Shown: piece after piece, positions 27,842-35,700 of the stretch
Layout of the letters: every line of letters starts with the position of its first letter
Numbering within the stretch: the first letter of the stretch is position 1
DNA from: Planctomycetota bacterium
Lineage (GTDB): Bacteria; Planctomycetota; UBA1135; GCA-002686595
NCBI GenBank assembly: GCA_023150475.1
Contig: JAKLKU010000022.1
Span: 1 to 64,000, forward strand
Direction of reading: 5' to 3'
Length of the DNA stretch: 64,000 nt
Program-made: the position numbers and the translations under genes
Notes under the pieces: model-generated
Database searches by the model: none
Told to the model about the DNA's origin: nothing
Seen by the model: only the letters and a program-made list of their open reading frames with translations

Positions 27842-27971
27842 TTCGTCGCGTGACCTCGGCGCGAAATTGGTCGCTTTGACTCGAGTGCGGCCAATGTGGG
27901 CCCTGATGGCACGGCGTCAGCGGAACCGTGCATCAATGGTCAAATCTCTATCGCGACGCGCGTGGGGTTGA
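27831..27971 (+). CDS. possible small basic protein at the end of the cassette
   Basis: 46 aa starting MNRDSSRDLGAKLVALTRV and rich in Arg (about one residue in five). The ATG lies inside the 3' end of the HEPN-like gene (11-base overlap) and is preceded by GAGGAGG with 5-6 bases spacing, one of the better ribosome-binding sites in the window. That site, and the coupling, are the main reasons to list it. It could be a small regulator or antitoxin, or a chance frame. Confidence 0.35.
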   Translation: MNRDSSRDLGAKLVALTRVRPMWALMARRQRNRASMVKSLSRRAWG

Positions 27972-28153
27972 CCGCCCAACGCCGGAGTTCAGGTTGATTT
28001 GCTTTCTAGGCACCAGTCGCGTTTCGGTTTCACGGCGTAAGTGTCGTTTGCAGGAGCGCACGCGATGGCCGCGCCGCGTTCGTGTGATAGGTCCGCATCG
28101 AACCAGTGAGTTCCGGACGGTGAATGGTCCCACGCGCAGGCGCGGCGCGGTGG

Positions 28154-28954
28154 CTAGGCGCTCGAACGGAGTGTCAGGCCGACGGTGTCCTGCGCGGCGT
28201 GGACCAGCATGGCGAGGATCAGGTTGCCGCCTTCGCGGCGCGTGACGAGGGCTAGGTAGAGGCCGATCGTCGCCGTCACGGCGATCACCGCCGGTTCGAG
28301 GCCGTGCAGCAGGCCGAATCCGAGCGACGAGACCACGTTGGCCCACACGACTGCGCCGGAGTTTCCCGGGCTCGCGAACGCCGTCGTCAGTCGCCGCAAC
28401 ACCAGGCCGCGGAACACGAGCTCTTCGACGAAACCGACCACGCACGAGATCGCCAACCACATCGGGATCCACGCGAACGATGCGGACGCGATCGGAATCT
28501 GCTCCTCGAGCGCGTGCGATCCGCGCAGAAGCCATCCGAGCGGCATCAGCGCGAGCCACATCAGGATCAGCGCGGGCACCGCGAGCAGGATCGTCCGCGG
28601 CCAACCGCGCGTCGGTCGCGCGCAGCCGAGGTCCGCGAGGCGCTCACCTCTTCTGCGCAGGATCGCGAGCGTGCCCGCGAGCATCCCGCCGTGCGCGACG
28701 AGCACGATCGCACCGAGCTCGAGCGGGCCGAACGTGTCGCCGAACGCGCTGCCGAGCGGCACGGTCGCGAGCTGCGTCACGAGCACGACGAGCGCGCACG
28801 ACCCGAGGTCGCGCCACGCGCGTCGACGTTCGTCGTCGCTGCTCCGCGGTCCGCGCGCCTCCCCGTGCTCTCGCGCGCTCTCGAGCTCGTGCTCGCGCCG
28901 CGGCGCCGCGCCGAACTCGTGCTCGGGCGGGTTCTCCGGCTCCGCCGCGTTCAC
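28154..28954 (-). CDS. CPBP-family intramembrane metalloprotease
   Basis: 266 aa if translation begins at GTG 28954, favoured by GAGGAG six bases upstream; the frame is open further but would run into the divergent gene at 29060. A ~55-residue acidic N-terminus precedes six or more membrane segments. The CPBP motifs are present: EELVFRGLVLRRL (motif 1, EExxxR), FGLLHG (motif 2) and NLILAMLVHAAQD (motif 3 with its His). The family includes CAAX-prenyl protease homologues and bacteriocin-processing or immunity proteins. Its 3' end matches the remnant at 24516-24665 on the other side of the insert. Confidence 0.9.
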   Translation of the reverse strand: MNAAEPENPPEHEFGAAPRREHELESAREHGEARGPRSSDDERRRAWRDLGSCALVVLVTQLATVPLGSAFGDTFGPLELGAIVLVAHGGMLAGTLAILRRRGERLADLGCARPTRGWPRTILLAVPALILMWLALMPLGWLLRGSHALEEQIPIASASFAWIPMWLAISCVVGFVEELVFRGLVLRRLTTAFASPGNSGAVVWANVVSSLGFGLLHGLEPAVIAVTATIGLYLALVTRREGGNLILAMLVHAAQDTVGLTLRSSA

Positions 28955-29059
28955 AACCTGCTCCTCAGAGGTGTGGACGCGAGCGACATCGACGCGAGAA
29001 TAGCGCCCCCGCGGGCGCCGTATCCCAGCGGGCTCACGAACTCCAACGAACCTCACGCC

Positions 29060-29806
29060 ATGGCGACCAGCACGCTGAACTACCGCATCGAAGGCGACGA
29101 TTTCCAGGCGCTCTTCGTCCACCTGCAACCGGGCGCGACGATGCGCGCCGAGCCGGGCTCGTTCATGTTCATGGAGCCCGGGATCCAAATGGACACGTCG
29201 ACCGGCGGCGGGATCATGGCCGGGCTGAAGCGCGCGATCGGCGGCGAGAGCTTCTTCGTCACGACCTTTCAGAACCAAGGTTCACGCCCGGCGACGGTCG
29301 CGTTCGCGGCCGCGTACCCGGGCAAGATGCTGGTGCTCGATCTGTCGCTCGGCACCGTGCTCTGTCAGCGCGACGCGTTCCTTTGCAGCACGACTGACGT
29401 CGACGTGTCGCTCGCGTTCACGCGGCGGCTCGGCGCGGGCTTCTTCGGCGGCGAAGGCTTCATCCTGCAGAAGCTCTCGGGCACCGGCCAAGCGTTCTTG
29501 CACGCCGGCGGGTACATCGTCGAGCGCCAGCTCGCTTCCGGTGAGGAGCTGCGTGTCGACACGGGCTGCCTCGTCGCGTTCGAGGAGAGCGTCGACTACG
29601 ACATCCAGATGATCCGCGGCATCAAGACGATGCTGTTCGGCGGCGAGGGGCTCTTCTACGCGCTGTTGCGCGGCCCGGGGAAGATCTGGATGCAGACGAC
29701 GCCGTTCTCGCGCTTCGCGGATCGCGTGATGTCGGCGGCGGGCGGCGGTTCCGAGCAGACGCAGCGCGGCGGCAGCTTCCTCGGCGGGATCCTGCAGGGC
29801 GAGTGA
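29060..29806 (+). CDS. AIM24/TIGR00266-family protein
   Basis: 248 aa from ATG 29060. Typical family sequence: LNYRIEGDDFQALFVHLQPGATMRAEPGSFMFM near the N-terminus, a Gly-rich central loop (GGGIMAGLKRAIGGESFF), VERQLASGEELRVDTGCLVAFE, and FGGEGLFYALLRGPGKIWMQT near the end. The family folds into a trimeric beta-helix-like barrel of unclear function, cytoplasmic in bacteria. It is divergent from the CPBP gene, with about 105 bases between start codons. Confidence 0.93.
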   Translation: MATSTLNYRIEGDDFQALFVHLQPGATMRAEPGSFMFMEPGIQMDTSTGGGIMAGLKRAIGGESFFVTTFQNQGSRPATVAFAAAYPGKMLVLDLSLGTVLCQRDAFLCSTTDVDVSLAFTRRLGAGFFGGEGFILQKLSGTGQAFLHAGGYIVERQLASGEELRVDTGCLVAFEESVDYDIQMIRGIKTMLFGGEGLFYALLRGPGKIWMQTTPFSRFADRVMSAAGGGSEQTQRGGSFLGGILQGE

Positions 29807-29828
29807 GCCCGGCGGCGAGCACGCTCCG

Positions 29829-30299
29829 TCAGAGATAGACGTTGTCCTTCTGGTCGCGCGTGTCGTACGCGCGTCGCGAATCGGCGCGTTCGCGCACTTC
29901 GAAGAGCGTCGCGTCGTCGGGATGACGCTCGAGCGCCATCCGTGCGAGCTCGAAGGCGAACGCCGCGTCGCCAGCGTCGAGCACGTGCTCGGCGAGCGCG
30001 CCGAGCTCGCGCGCGCCCAGCGCGTCGGGCTCGACTCCCAGTCGCGCGAGCAGCGTCTGGGCCGCCGCGCGACGATCGCGCGACGCGGCCTCCGCGTCGT
30101 AGCCGCCGACCAACGCGTCGAGCCAGCTCGTCGAGCCCGGCTCGAGCGATTCGAGCGCGCGCGCGAAGTGCTCGGTCGCCGCGCGCGCATCGCCTTCGCG
30201 CAACGCTTCGCGACCGCGCGTCACGAACGTCTCGCCTCGCGTGCACGCGACCGTGCACGCGACGAGGCAGGCGAGCAGGCTCGTGGAGAGCGCGTGCAC
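29829..30299 (-). CDS. TPR-like lipoprotein
   Basis: 156 aa. Signal peptide MHALSTSLLACLVACTVAC with lipidated Cys near residue 19. The mature part is helical: TRGREALREGDARAATEHFARALESL is a clear TPR helix pair, and LARMALERHPDDATLFEVRER a second. It lies 13 bases downstream of another TPR lipoprotein on the same strand and has the same layout, so the two are probably diverged duplicates and co-transcribed. Function unknown. Confidence 0.8.
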   Translation of the reverse strand: MHALSTSLLACLVACTVACTRGETFVTRGREALREGDARAATEHFARALESLEPGSTSWLDALVGGYDAEAASRDRRAAAQTLLARLGVEPDALGARELGALAEHVLDAGDAAFAFELARMALERHPDDATLFEVRERADSRRAYDTRDQKDNVYL

Positions 30300-30312
30300 G
30301 CCTGCACCTCGC

Positions 30313-30822
30313 TCAGAGGTAACCGAGGCCCGCGAGGGCCGAGAGAGCGCCCTTGTCGCCGGCCTTCTCGGCCTCGATCTTGATCCGATCGCCGAGCTTG
30401 TGGACGCCTTCGTCCGTCGGGTAGCGCTTCTTGCCGTCGGCGAGCAGCGCGATCGCCGCGTCGAACGCCTTCGTGCCGGTCAGGCGGTTCGCGACGGTGA
30501 CGTAGTCCTTCGGCGTGACCTTGTCGCCCTTCGCGTTGGCGAGAGCGAGGAACTCGGTCTTCGCGCGCTCGCCGTCGATGCCGGTCCAGGCCTCGATCTC
30601 GGCGAACTTCAGCGAGACGTACTCGGCGCTCGCCGGGTCGGCCGACTTCAGCGCCTCTTGGAACTTGGAGAGCGCCGCTTGGTAGTCGCTGCGGCCCAGG
30701 TCCTGGTAGCCGGCATCGGAGAGCTCCTTCGTGGACTTGGAGCTGCAGGCGGCGAGCCCCGCGACGAGGAGCAGGGAGAGGGTGAACGTGTGGGCCAACG
30801 TGTGGGCCTTGGTGGCGATCAT
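30313..30822 (-). CDS. TPR-like lipoprotein ending in LGYL
   Basis: 169 aa. The leader ends in the lipobox LLLVAGLAAC. TPR-type helices follow (AGYQDLGRSDYQAALSKFQEALKSADP). The C-terminus is SALAGLGYL, the same L-x-x-LGYL tail found on the RHH protein encoded divergently at 31023. Its start codon faces that gene across 200 bases containing a 38-bp inverted repeat, so the two may be regulated together. Confidence 0.85.
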   Translation of the reverse strand: MIATKAHTLAHTFTLSLLLVAGLAACSSKSTKELSDAGYQDLGRSDYQAALSKFQEALKSADPASAEYVSLKFAEIEAWTGIDGERAKTEFLALANAKGDKVTPKDYVTVANRLTGTKAFDAAIALLADGKKRYPTDEGVHKLGDRIKIEAEKAGDKGALSALAGLGYL

Positions 30823-30968
30823 GGTCGGGGAATCCTAGCTCGACGAACGGTGGGAGATCGGGGGTGCGGGGGTGCGAACTTCGACACGGACGAGCGGCCG
30901 CAAGTCCTTGTCGCGCAGGGCTTCAGTCGACGTCGGCGGGCGGCCGATCTTCCCGCGCACGAGGCCGA

Positions 30969-31006
30969 GGCTCCAATCGGGCTCCGATCGGAGTACGATT
31001 GGAGCC
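30969..31006. promoter_or_regulatory. 38-bp inverted repeat, candidate operator in divergent promoter region
   Basis: Outer arms GGCTCCAATCG (30969-30979) and CGATTGGAGCC (30996-31006) are perfectly complementary, and an inner perfect palindrome CTCCGATCGGAG (30982-30993) has exactly the same centre, 30987.5. Only two base pairs of the 38-bp element mismatch. It ends 16 bases before the GTG of the RHH gene, which suggests binding by that dimeric regulator. A further ATTGGAG copy follows at 31010-31016, next to the ribosome-binding site. Confidence 0.7.
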
Positions 31007-31022
31007 TTATTGGAGTGTCCAC

Positions 31023-31271
31023 GTGCTTCGCGAGAGCAAGGTCACCGTCAAGATCCCCCGTCCGCTGTACCGCAAGATCCAACACGTGATCGAGGGCTCG
31101 GGCTTTTCCAGCCCGACCGACTTCATCGTGTTCGTCCTGCGCGACCTGGTGGGGGAGGCCGACGGGGAGAAGTCCGGCGCCGAGAAGGCCGACAAGGCCG
31201 CCAAGGGCGAGTACAGCCCCGCCGAGCTCGACGAGATCAAGCGCAAGCTCAAGAACCTCGGTTACCTCTGA
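31023..31271 (+). CDS. ribbon-helix-helix (CopG-like) small protein with LGYL tail
   Basis: 82 aa from GTG 31023, with GGAG 7 bases upstream; in-frame sequence further upstream is Arg-rich and crosses the palindrome. KVTVKIPRPLYRKIQHVIEG followed by FSSPTDFIVFVLRDL is the strand-helix-helix pattern of RHH DNA-binding proteins. A Lys/Ala/Glu-rich linker then leads to DEIKRKLKNLGYL. It starts the apparent sulfate-activation operon (next gene 22 bases downstream). Autoregulation through the adjacent inverted repeat is likely by analogy with other RHH proteins. A similar 64-aa protein is encoded at 50777. Confidence 0.8.
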   Translation: MLRESKVTVKIPRPLYRKIQHVIEGSGFSSPTDFIVFVLRDLVGEADGEKSGAEKADKAAKGEYSPAELDEIKRKLKNLGYL

Positions 31272-31293
31272 GTCCTTTTCCGCCCCACGACCC

Positions 31294-32565
31294 ATGTCCG
31301 TCACTTCCGCCACCAAGATCTCCCCCGTCCACGGCGGCCTCGAGCGCCCCGTCAATCGCCTGACCCCGCGCGACCGCGTCAACCACGCCGCGTGGCGCAA
31401 GCTGCCGACGATCGAAGTCAACGAGAACGATCAGACGAGCCTCTACCGCATCGCCGACGGCACGCTCTCGCCGCTGAACGGCCCGATGACGGAAGCGGAC
31501 TACCGCACGTCGCTCGACAGCCTCTACATCGAACGCGGCGGCAAGAAGTGGGCGTGGTCGATCCCGATCATCCTGCCGGTCACCGACGAAGAAGCCGCCC
31601 GTTGCGAGAAGGGCAAGGAAATCGCGCTCGTCCAGGGCGGTGAAGTCTTCGGCGTGCTGCGCGTCGCTTCGGTGTTCGCGTGGGACAAGCAAGAGTTCGT
31701 CACCAAGGTCTACGGCACGCCGCGCGTCGATCACCCGGGCGCGCGTCTGTGGCTCGGTGATGCGCGCACGAAGTGCGTCGGCGGCGACATCACGCTCCTG
31801 CCGTTCGAAGAGAAGCGTCCGTTCGCGAAGCGCATCCTCGCGCCGACCGCGACGCGCGCGCTGATCGAGCGCAAGGGCTACGAGTTCTCGGTCGCCTTCC
31901 AGACGCGCAACCCGCTGCACCGCGCTCACGAGTACGCGCTGGTCTACGGCGCGGAGAAGGTGCTGCGCGACACCGGCAAGAAGGTCGGCGTCATCCTGAA
32001 CCCGCTCGTCGGCCAACTGAAGGGCGACGACGTGCCGGCGGACGTGCGCATGCAGACGTACGAAGCGCTGGTCGACGGCCGTTTCCTCGGCCAAGGCGAC
32101 ATGGACGAAGCGCTCTGGAAGCAGCACGGCCAAGTGCTGAACGACCAGCTCGAGCTGATCGGCCTCGACATCCGCATGTACTACGGCGGACCGCGCGAAG
32201 CCGTGATGCACGCGATCTATCGCCAGAACCTCGGCTTCACCCACTTCATCATCGGTCGCAAGCACGCCGACGCGCCGTACGACGACAAGTCGGCGATCTG
32301 GGGCGACTTCGACGCGCAGACGATCTTCCAGAAGCTCGAAGGTCACCTCGCGATCAAGACCGTGAACGTCGGCTTCGCCGCGTACTTCCAGGAGATCGGC
32401 CGCGTCGGTCTCGTCGAAGACAACCAAGGCAAGACGCAGGTGACGATCTCGGGCACGAAGATGCGCGAGATCCTCGGTGCGGGCCAGATGCCCGACGATC
32501 GCGTGATGCGTCCGTCGACGGCGAAGGTGCTCGCCGCGTACTACCAGTCGCAAGGCAAGGCCTGA
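31294..32565 (+). CDS. sat: sulfate adenylyltransferase (ATP sulfurylase)
   Basis: 423 aa, normal length for the monofunctional Sat/MET3 type. It makes adenosine 5'-phosphosulfate from ATP and sulfate. The ATP-binding motif QTRNPLHRAHE is at residues 203-213; GRKHADAPYDD and the C-terminal SGTKMREILG are the other family landmarks. The PUA-like N-terminal domain covers residues 1-165. Followed by a sulfatase-like gene and the APS kinase gene, so it belongs to a PAPS-forming operon. No PAPS or APS reductase is in the window. Confidence 0.97.
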   Translation: MSVTSATKISPVHGGLERPVNRLTPRDRVNHAAWRKLPTIEVNENDQTSLYRIADGTLSPLNGPMTEADYRTSLDSLYIERGGKKWAWSIPIILPVTDEEAARCEKGKEIALVQGGEVFGVLRVASVFAWDKQEFVTKVYGTPRVDHPGARLWLGDARTKCVGGDITLLPFEEKRPFAKRILAPTATRALIERKGYEFSVAFQTRNPLHRAHEYALVYGAEKVLRDTGKKVGVILNPLVGQLKGDDVPADVRMQTYEALVDGRFLGQGDMDEALWKQHGQVLNDQLELIGLDIRMYYGGPREAVMHAIYRQNLGFTHFIIGRKHADAPYDDKSAIWGDFDAQTIFQKLEGHLAIKTVNVGFAAYFQEIGRVGLVEDNQGKTQVTISGTKMREILGAGQMPDDRVMRPSTAKVLAAYYQSQGKA

Positions 32566-32608
32566 GTTCGGGCCTCACTCCGAAACCGCCAGACGAAGCG
32601 AGACCAGC

Positions 32609-33562
32609 ATGGGCCTCTTCGACCTCTTCAAGAAGAAGCCGGCGCCCGCGCCGAAGCCGCCGGTTCGACCGATTCCGCGACCCGGCGGCCTCGGCGTGCA
32701 GCCGGATCCGAAGGCGGAGAACAACTTCATCATCGTCATCCTCGACTCGTGCCGCTGGGACTCGTTCATGGCGGCCGAGCCGAAGACGATCACGAAGCTC
32801 TCCGGCGGCAAGGTCGAGAAGCGTTACACGTACGCGTCGTGGACGGCGCCGTCGCACTACAACTTGCTGACGGGCCTCTTGCCGCACACGACGCCGCCGA
32901 ACGTGTACGCGTCGGAGTACTACAAGGAAGACTTCTTCAACTACAACACGCGGCTCGGCGCCAAGGGCATCGAGTTCGCGAAGATGGTGCCGGCGCTCTG
33001 GCTGCCGGGCTTCCTGCGCAACACGCTCGGCTACTCGACGCACGCGCGCGTGTCGTTGCCGGTGCTCAACCCGAAGACGGGCATCAACCGGGACTTCGAC
33101 ACGTTCCAGTTGATGGATCACCACAACGACATGCGCTCGATGCTGCCGACGATGAAGTTCGACGAGAAGCGTCCGGCCTTCTACATGCTGAACGTCGGCG
33201 AGACGCACTATCCGTACGCGTTGCCCAACGAGGACTCCTCGATGTGGCCGCGCATCTCGGGCGTCAACGGCGTCTTCAAGAAGATGGAAGAGTCGATCGA
33301 CGACAAGGGCAACCTCATCAAGGACGACACGCAGTTCTTCGACTCCGAGAAGATGGAGCAACTGCGTCAGCGTCAGATCAACACGGTCAAGTACCTCGAC
33401 GGCGTGTTCGCCGAGCTCTTCGACCTCGTCCCCAAGAACACCCACATCATCGTCACTGCCGACCACGGCGAGTTGTTCGGTGAAATGGGCTACTTCGGCC
33501 ACGGGCCGATCATGCACGACAAGTGCTTCGAGGTTCCGTTCCTCGAAGGCAAGATTCGCTGA
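32609..33562 (+). CDS. sulfatase-like alkaline-phosphatase-superfamily protein without formylglycine site
   Basis: 317 aa. After a Pro-rich leader the metal-binding start is NFIIVILDSCRWDSF (Asp46). At the position of the sulfatase C-x-P-S-R signature it has T-A-P-S-H (Thr79 to His83), so no formylglycine can form and Thr may be the nucleophile. THIIVTADHGELFGEMGYFGHG supplies the C-terminal metal ligands. It is shorter than ordinary sulfatases (450+ aa). No signal peptide, so apparently cytoplasmic. Sitting between sat and cysC it may act on PAPS, a sulfate ester or a phosphodiester; substrate unknown. Confidence 0.85.
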   Translation: MGLFDLFKKKPAPAPKPPVRPIPRPGGLGVQPDPKAENNFIIVILDSCRWDSFMAAEPKTITKLSGGKVEKRYTYASWTAPSHYNLLTGLLPHTTPPNVYASEYYKEDFFNYNTRLGAKGIEFAKMVPALWLPGFLRNTLGYSTHARVSLPVLNPKTGINRDFDTFQLMDHHNDMRSMLPTMKFDEKRPAFYMLNVGETHYPYALPNEDSSMWPRISGVNGVFKKMEESIDDKGNLIKDDTQFFDSEKMEQLRQRQINTVKYLDGVFAELFDLVPKNTHIIVTADHGELFGEMGYFGHGPIMHDKCFEVPFLEGKIR

Positions 33563-33580
33563 AAGGGCCTCCCCACCAAC

Positions 33581-34111
33581 ATGTCCGACAAAGGTTTCAT
33601 TCTCTGGTTCACCGGTCTCTCGGGCAGCGGCAAGAGCACGCTCGCGAGCTACCTCATCCCGCTCTTCAAGGAAGCCGGCAAGAAGGTCGAACTCCTCGAC
33701 GGCGACGAAGTTCGCGAGAACCTCTCGAAGGGTCTCGGCTTCTCCAAGGAAGACCGCGACACGAACATCCGCCGCATCGGCTTCGTCGCCGACCTGCTCG
33801 CGCGCAACGGCGTCGTCGCGATCACCGCGGCGATCTCGCCGTACCGCGACATCCGCGACGAGTGCCGCAAGAAGAGCCACGCCGCGTTCGTCGAGGTGTA
33901 CGTCGAGGCGCCGCTCGCGGTCGTCGAAGAGCGCGACACCAAGGGCCTCTACAAGAAGGCGCGCGCCGGCATCATCAAGCAGTTCACCGGCATCAGCGAC
34001 CCGTACGAAGAGCCGACGAACCCCGAAGTCGTCGTGCACACCGGGTCGGAGTCGATCGAAGAATCGGCGCAGAAGATCCTGAAGTACCTGAAGGGCAAAG
34101 GCCTCGTCTGA
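33581..34111 (+). CDS. cysC: adenylyl-sulfate kinase (APS kinase)
   Basis: 176 aa. P-loop TGLSGSGKST at residues 11-20, DGDEVRENLSKGLGFSKEDR with the substrate-binding aspartate and arginines, and NIRRIGFVADLL match CysC. It phosphorylates APS to PAPS. It begins 18 bases after the sulfatase-like gene and is the last gene of the sat operon; a strong hairpin with a T-run follows. PAPS could serve sulfotransferases or reductive assimilation; no reductase or sulfotransferase is in view. Confidence 0.96.
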   Translation: MSDKGFILWFTGLSGSGKSTLASYLIPLFKEAGKKVELLDGDEVRENLSKGLGFSKEDRDTNIRRIGFVADLLARNGVVAITAAISPYRDIRDECRKKSHAAFVEVYVEAPLAVVEERDTKGLYKKARAGIIKQFTGISDPYEEPTNPEVVVHTGSESIEESAQKILKYLKGKGLV

Positions 34112-34128
34112 GACGAGCCCGAACCTCG

Positions 34129-34176
34129 CCGCGGCGCGCCCGATCGACAGCGATCGAGCGCGCCGCGGTGTTTTGG
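34129..34176 (+). terminator. cysC terminator; first copy of the 40-bp hairpin repeat
   Basis: Arms CCGCGGCGCGC and GCGCGCCGCGG enclose an inner CGATCG stem with loop ACAG (34129-34168), one mismatched pair between them, followed by TGTTTT. It fits a rho-independent terminator. The same hairpin recurs at 35661 and 37351. Confidence 0.85.
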
Positions 34177-34219
34177 TGCGTCGCTCGAGCGGTCGCGACC
34201 GCTGCGAGCCATCCGGGAC

Positions 34220-34324
34220 GGCGCGGAAGAGGGAATCAGGAAGTGATCGTGGAACGCGTGCAACTTCCCAGCGGCGGCGGCGGCGAACCACCTCGTCCGC
34301 ATTTCCCTCCACAGGAGTATTCAC
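34220..34324 (+). repeat. duplicated 5' leader, copy 1
   Basis: About 105 bases before the first C39-like gene are closely repeated at 35800-35903 before the second. Shared landmarks are a run of CGG triplets, GAACCACCTCGTCCGCAT and the ribosome-binding segment CAGGAGTATTCAC directly before ATG. Strong conservation of the untranslated part suggests a recent duplication or a functional leader or promoter. Confidence 0.8.
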
Positions 34325-35488
34325 ATGTTCGCGATCCGTTTGCTCATCGCCCTGTCGCTCGCGGCCACGTGTGCTGCGCAGGGTCTCGATGTTCGCCTTC
34401 ACCAATACGACTGGCCGCTCAGCGACGGCTCGATCGTCGAGTACTCGCGCGCCGGCGCGTTCGAGCTCTTGTTCGACGACGATGACGATCAGTTGCTGAC
34501 CGCGAACGGCGGAGGCTTCGTCAACATCGTCCTGCTCGACAATCACACCGGCGAGATCAACTGGCTCGTTCGCAACCTGTTCATCTCGTTCTCGTCGGAC
34601 GCGCGCATGCACGAGATGCCGTACGTGGTGCAGTTCGGCATGGGCGACGTGAACGGTCTGCCTTGGGGAACGTCGGTGCTGTCGACGTCCGTATCCGCCA
34701 ATCCGGCCAGGTCGATGCCGATCGACTACATCCAGGTCGTGGATGCCGAGCCCAGCTTCTATCCGTTCATGATCGCGGGTTGGATCGAGAACGACGGCGA
34801 CTTCGATGCTGCTGCTCTGTCCGTCGATCCGAACCAAGTTGCGCTCGATTCGATGGGTGGCACGCAAGGTCCCGGCGGCAGCGACCCGACGCCGGTGTGC
34901 TCTGGCGGAATCGCCGATCTGCCCGGCGGTATCCCGGCGCCGAGCGCCGGCGGTAACGATTGTGGTCCGGCGTCGGTCGCTGGTTCGATCGCGTACATGG
35001 CGAAGCTCCATGGCCGCCCCGTGCCTCCCGTGCAGGACATCTTCAAGGGTCTGAAGGACTGCATGGCGACCAACGCAACCGGCACGAGCACGCAGGACCT
35101 GCTCGACGGCAAGAACGCCTACACCTGCCGAAACGAGCTGCCCATCTGCAGCGAGATCCTCGAGGGGCAGGGCTGGGGCTGCGTCGTCGCGACAGCGCTC
35201 CAGATGGGAGGCGACGTCGAGGTGATGTTCAAACGAGGTACCTGCGAGAAGCCCGGCGCCGGCCACATCGCGATGATCCGCGGCATCATGGTCTTCAGCG
35301 ACGGCACGACCATCATCGAAACGATGGAGCCGGTCACCAATGCCGACGGCACGACCGAATGGAAGACGACTCCGATCGTGGTCGAGTCGAACGGTCAGAT
35401 GACCAATGCTCTCACCGGCCAACCTGAGGGCTGCCTGAGGAGCTACTTCGCCGAGCTGTGGCAGTCGGGTTGCGTTTGCGCGGGTTGA
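34325..35488 (+). CDS. secreted C39-like cysteine peptidase homologue, tandem copy 1
   Basis: 387 aa with a signal peptide MFAIRLLIALSLAATCAAQ. NDCGPASVAGSIAYMA (Cys213) resembles the catalytic start of C39-like/papain-fold peptidases, and GAGHIAMIRG (His314) supplies a plausible catalytic His. The first ~200 residues form an unrecognised beta-rich domain. Several cysteines are conserved in the partner copy, and the protein ends in CVCAG. The downstream gene at 35904 is the same length with the N-terminal ~80 residues almost identical. Whether it cleaves peptides is unknown; the motif match is short. Confidence 0.75.
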   Translation: MFAIRLLIALSLAATCAAQGLDVRLHQYDWPLSDGSIVEYSRAGAFELLFDDDDDQLLTANGGGFVNIVLLDNHTGEINWLVRNLFISFSSDARMHEMPYVVQFGMGDVNGLPWGTSVLSTSVSANPARSMPIDYIQVVDAEPSFYPFMIAGWIENDGDFDAAALSVDPNQVALDSMGGTQGPGGSDPTPVCSGGIADLPGGIPAPSAGGNDCGPASVAGSIAYMAKLHGRPVPPVQDIFKGLKDCMATNATGTSTQDLLDGKNAYTCRNELPICSEILEGQGWGCVVATALQMGGDVEVMFKRGTCEKPGAGHIAMIRGIMVFSDGTTIIETMEPVTNADGTTEWKTTPIVVESNGQMTNALTGQPEGCLRSYFAELWQSGCVCAG

Positions 35489-35660
35489 GCGCCGCGCGTC
35501 GTGACCACGGCTCGCCTGCGTTGCTCGGCCTCGACGCGGAGCAACGCTCGAGGCTCGGGCTCCCGGTGGCGCCGGACTCGGCGTCGGCCCGAGCAACGGT
35601 GAAGAGCGCTCTCCAGCAGCCGATTCGCGACAGCGTCCGCTGACGCGAGCCGGACTCCCA

Positions 35661-35700
35661 CCGCGGCGCGCCCGATCGACAGCGATCGAGCGCGCCGCGG
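35661..35700. terminator. second copy of the 40-bp hairpin repeat
   Basis: Identical to the 34129-34168 hairpin over its full 40 bases (11-bp outer arms, inner CGATCG stems, ACAG loop). Here it is followed by an octamer array instead of a T-run. It lies in the 415-base gap between the two C39-like genes, 172 bases past the first stop codon. Confidence 0.75.
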
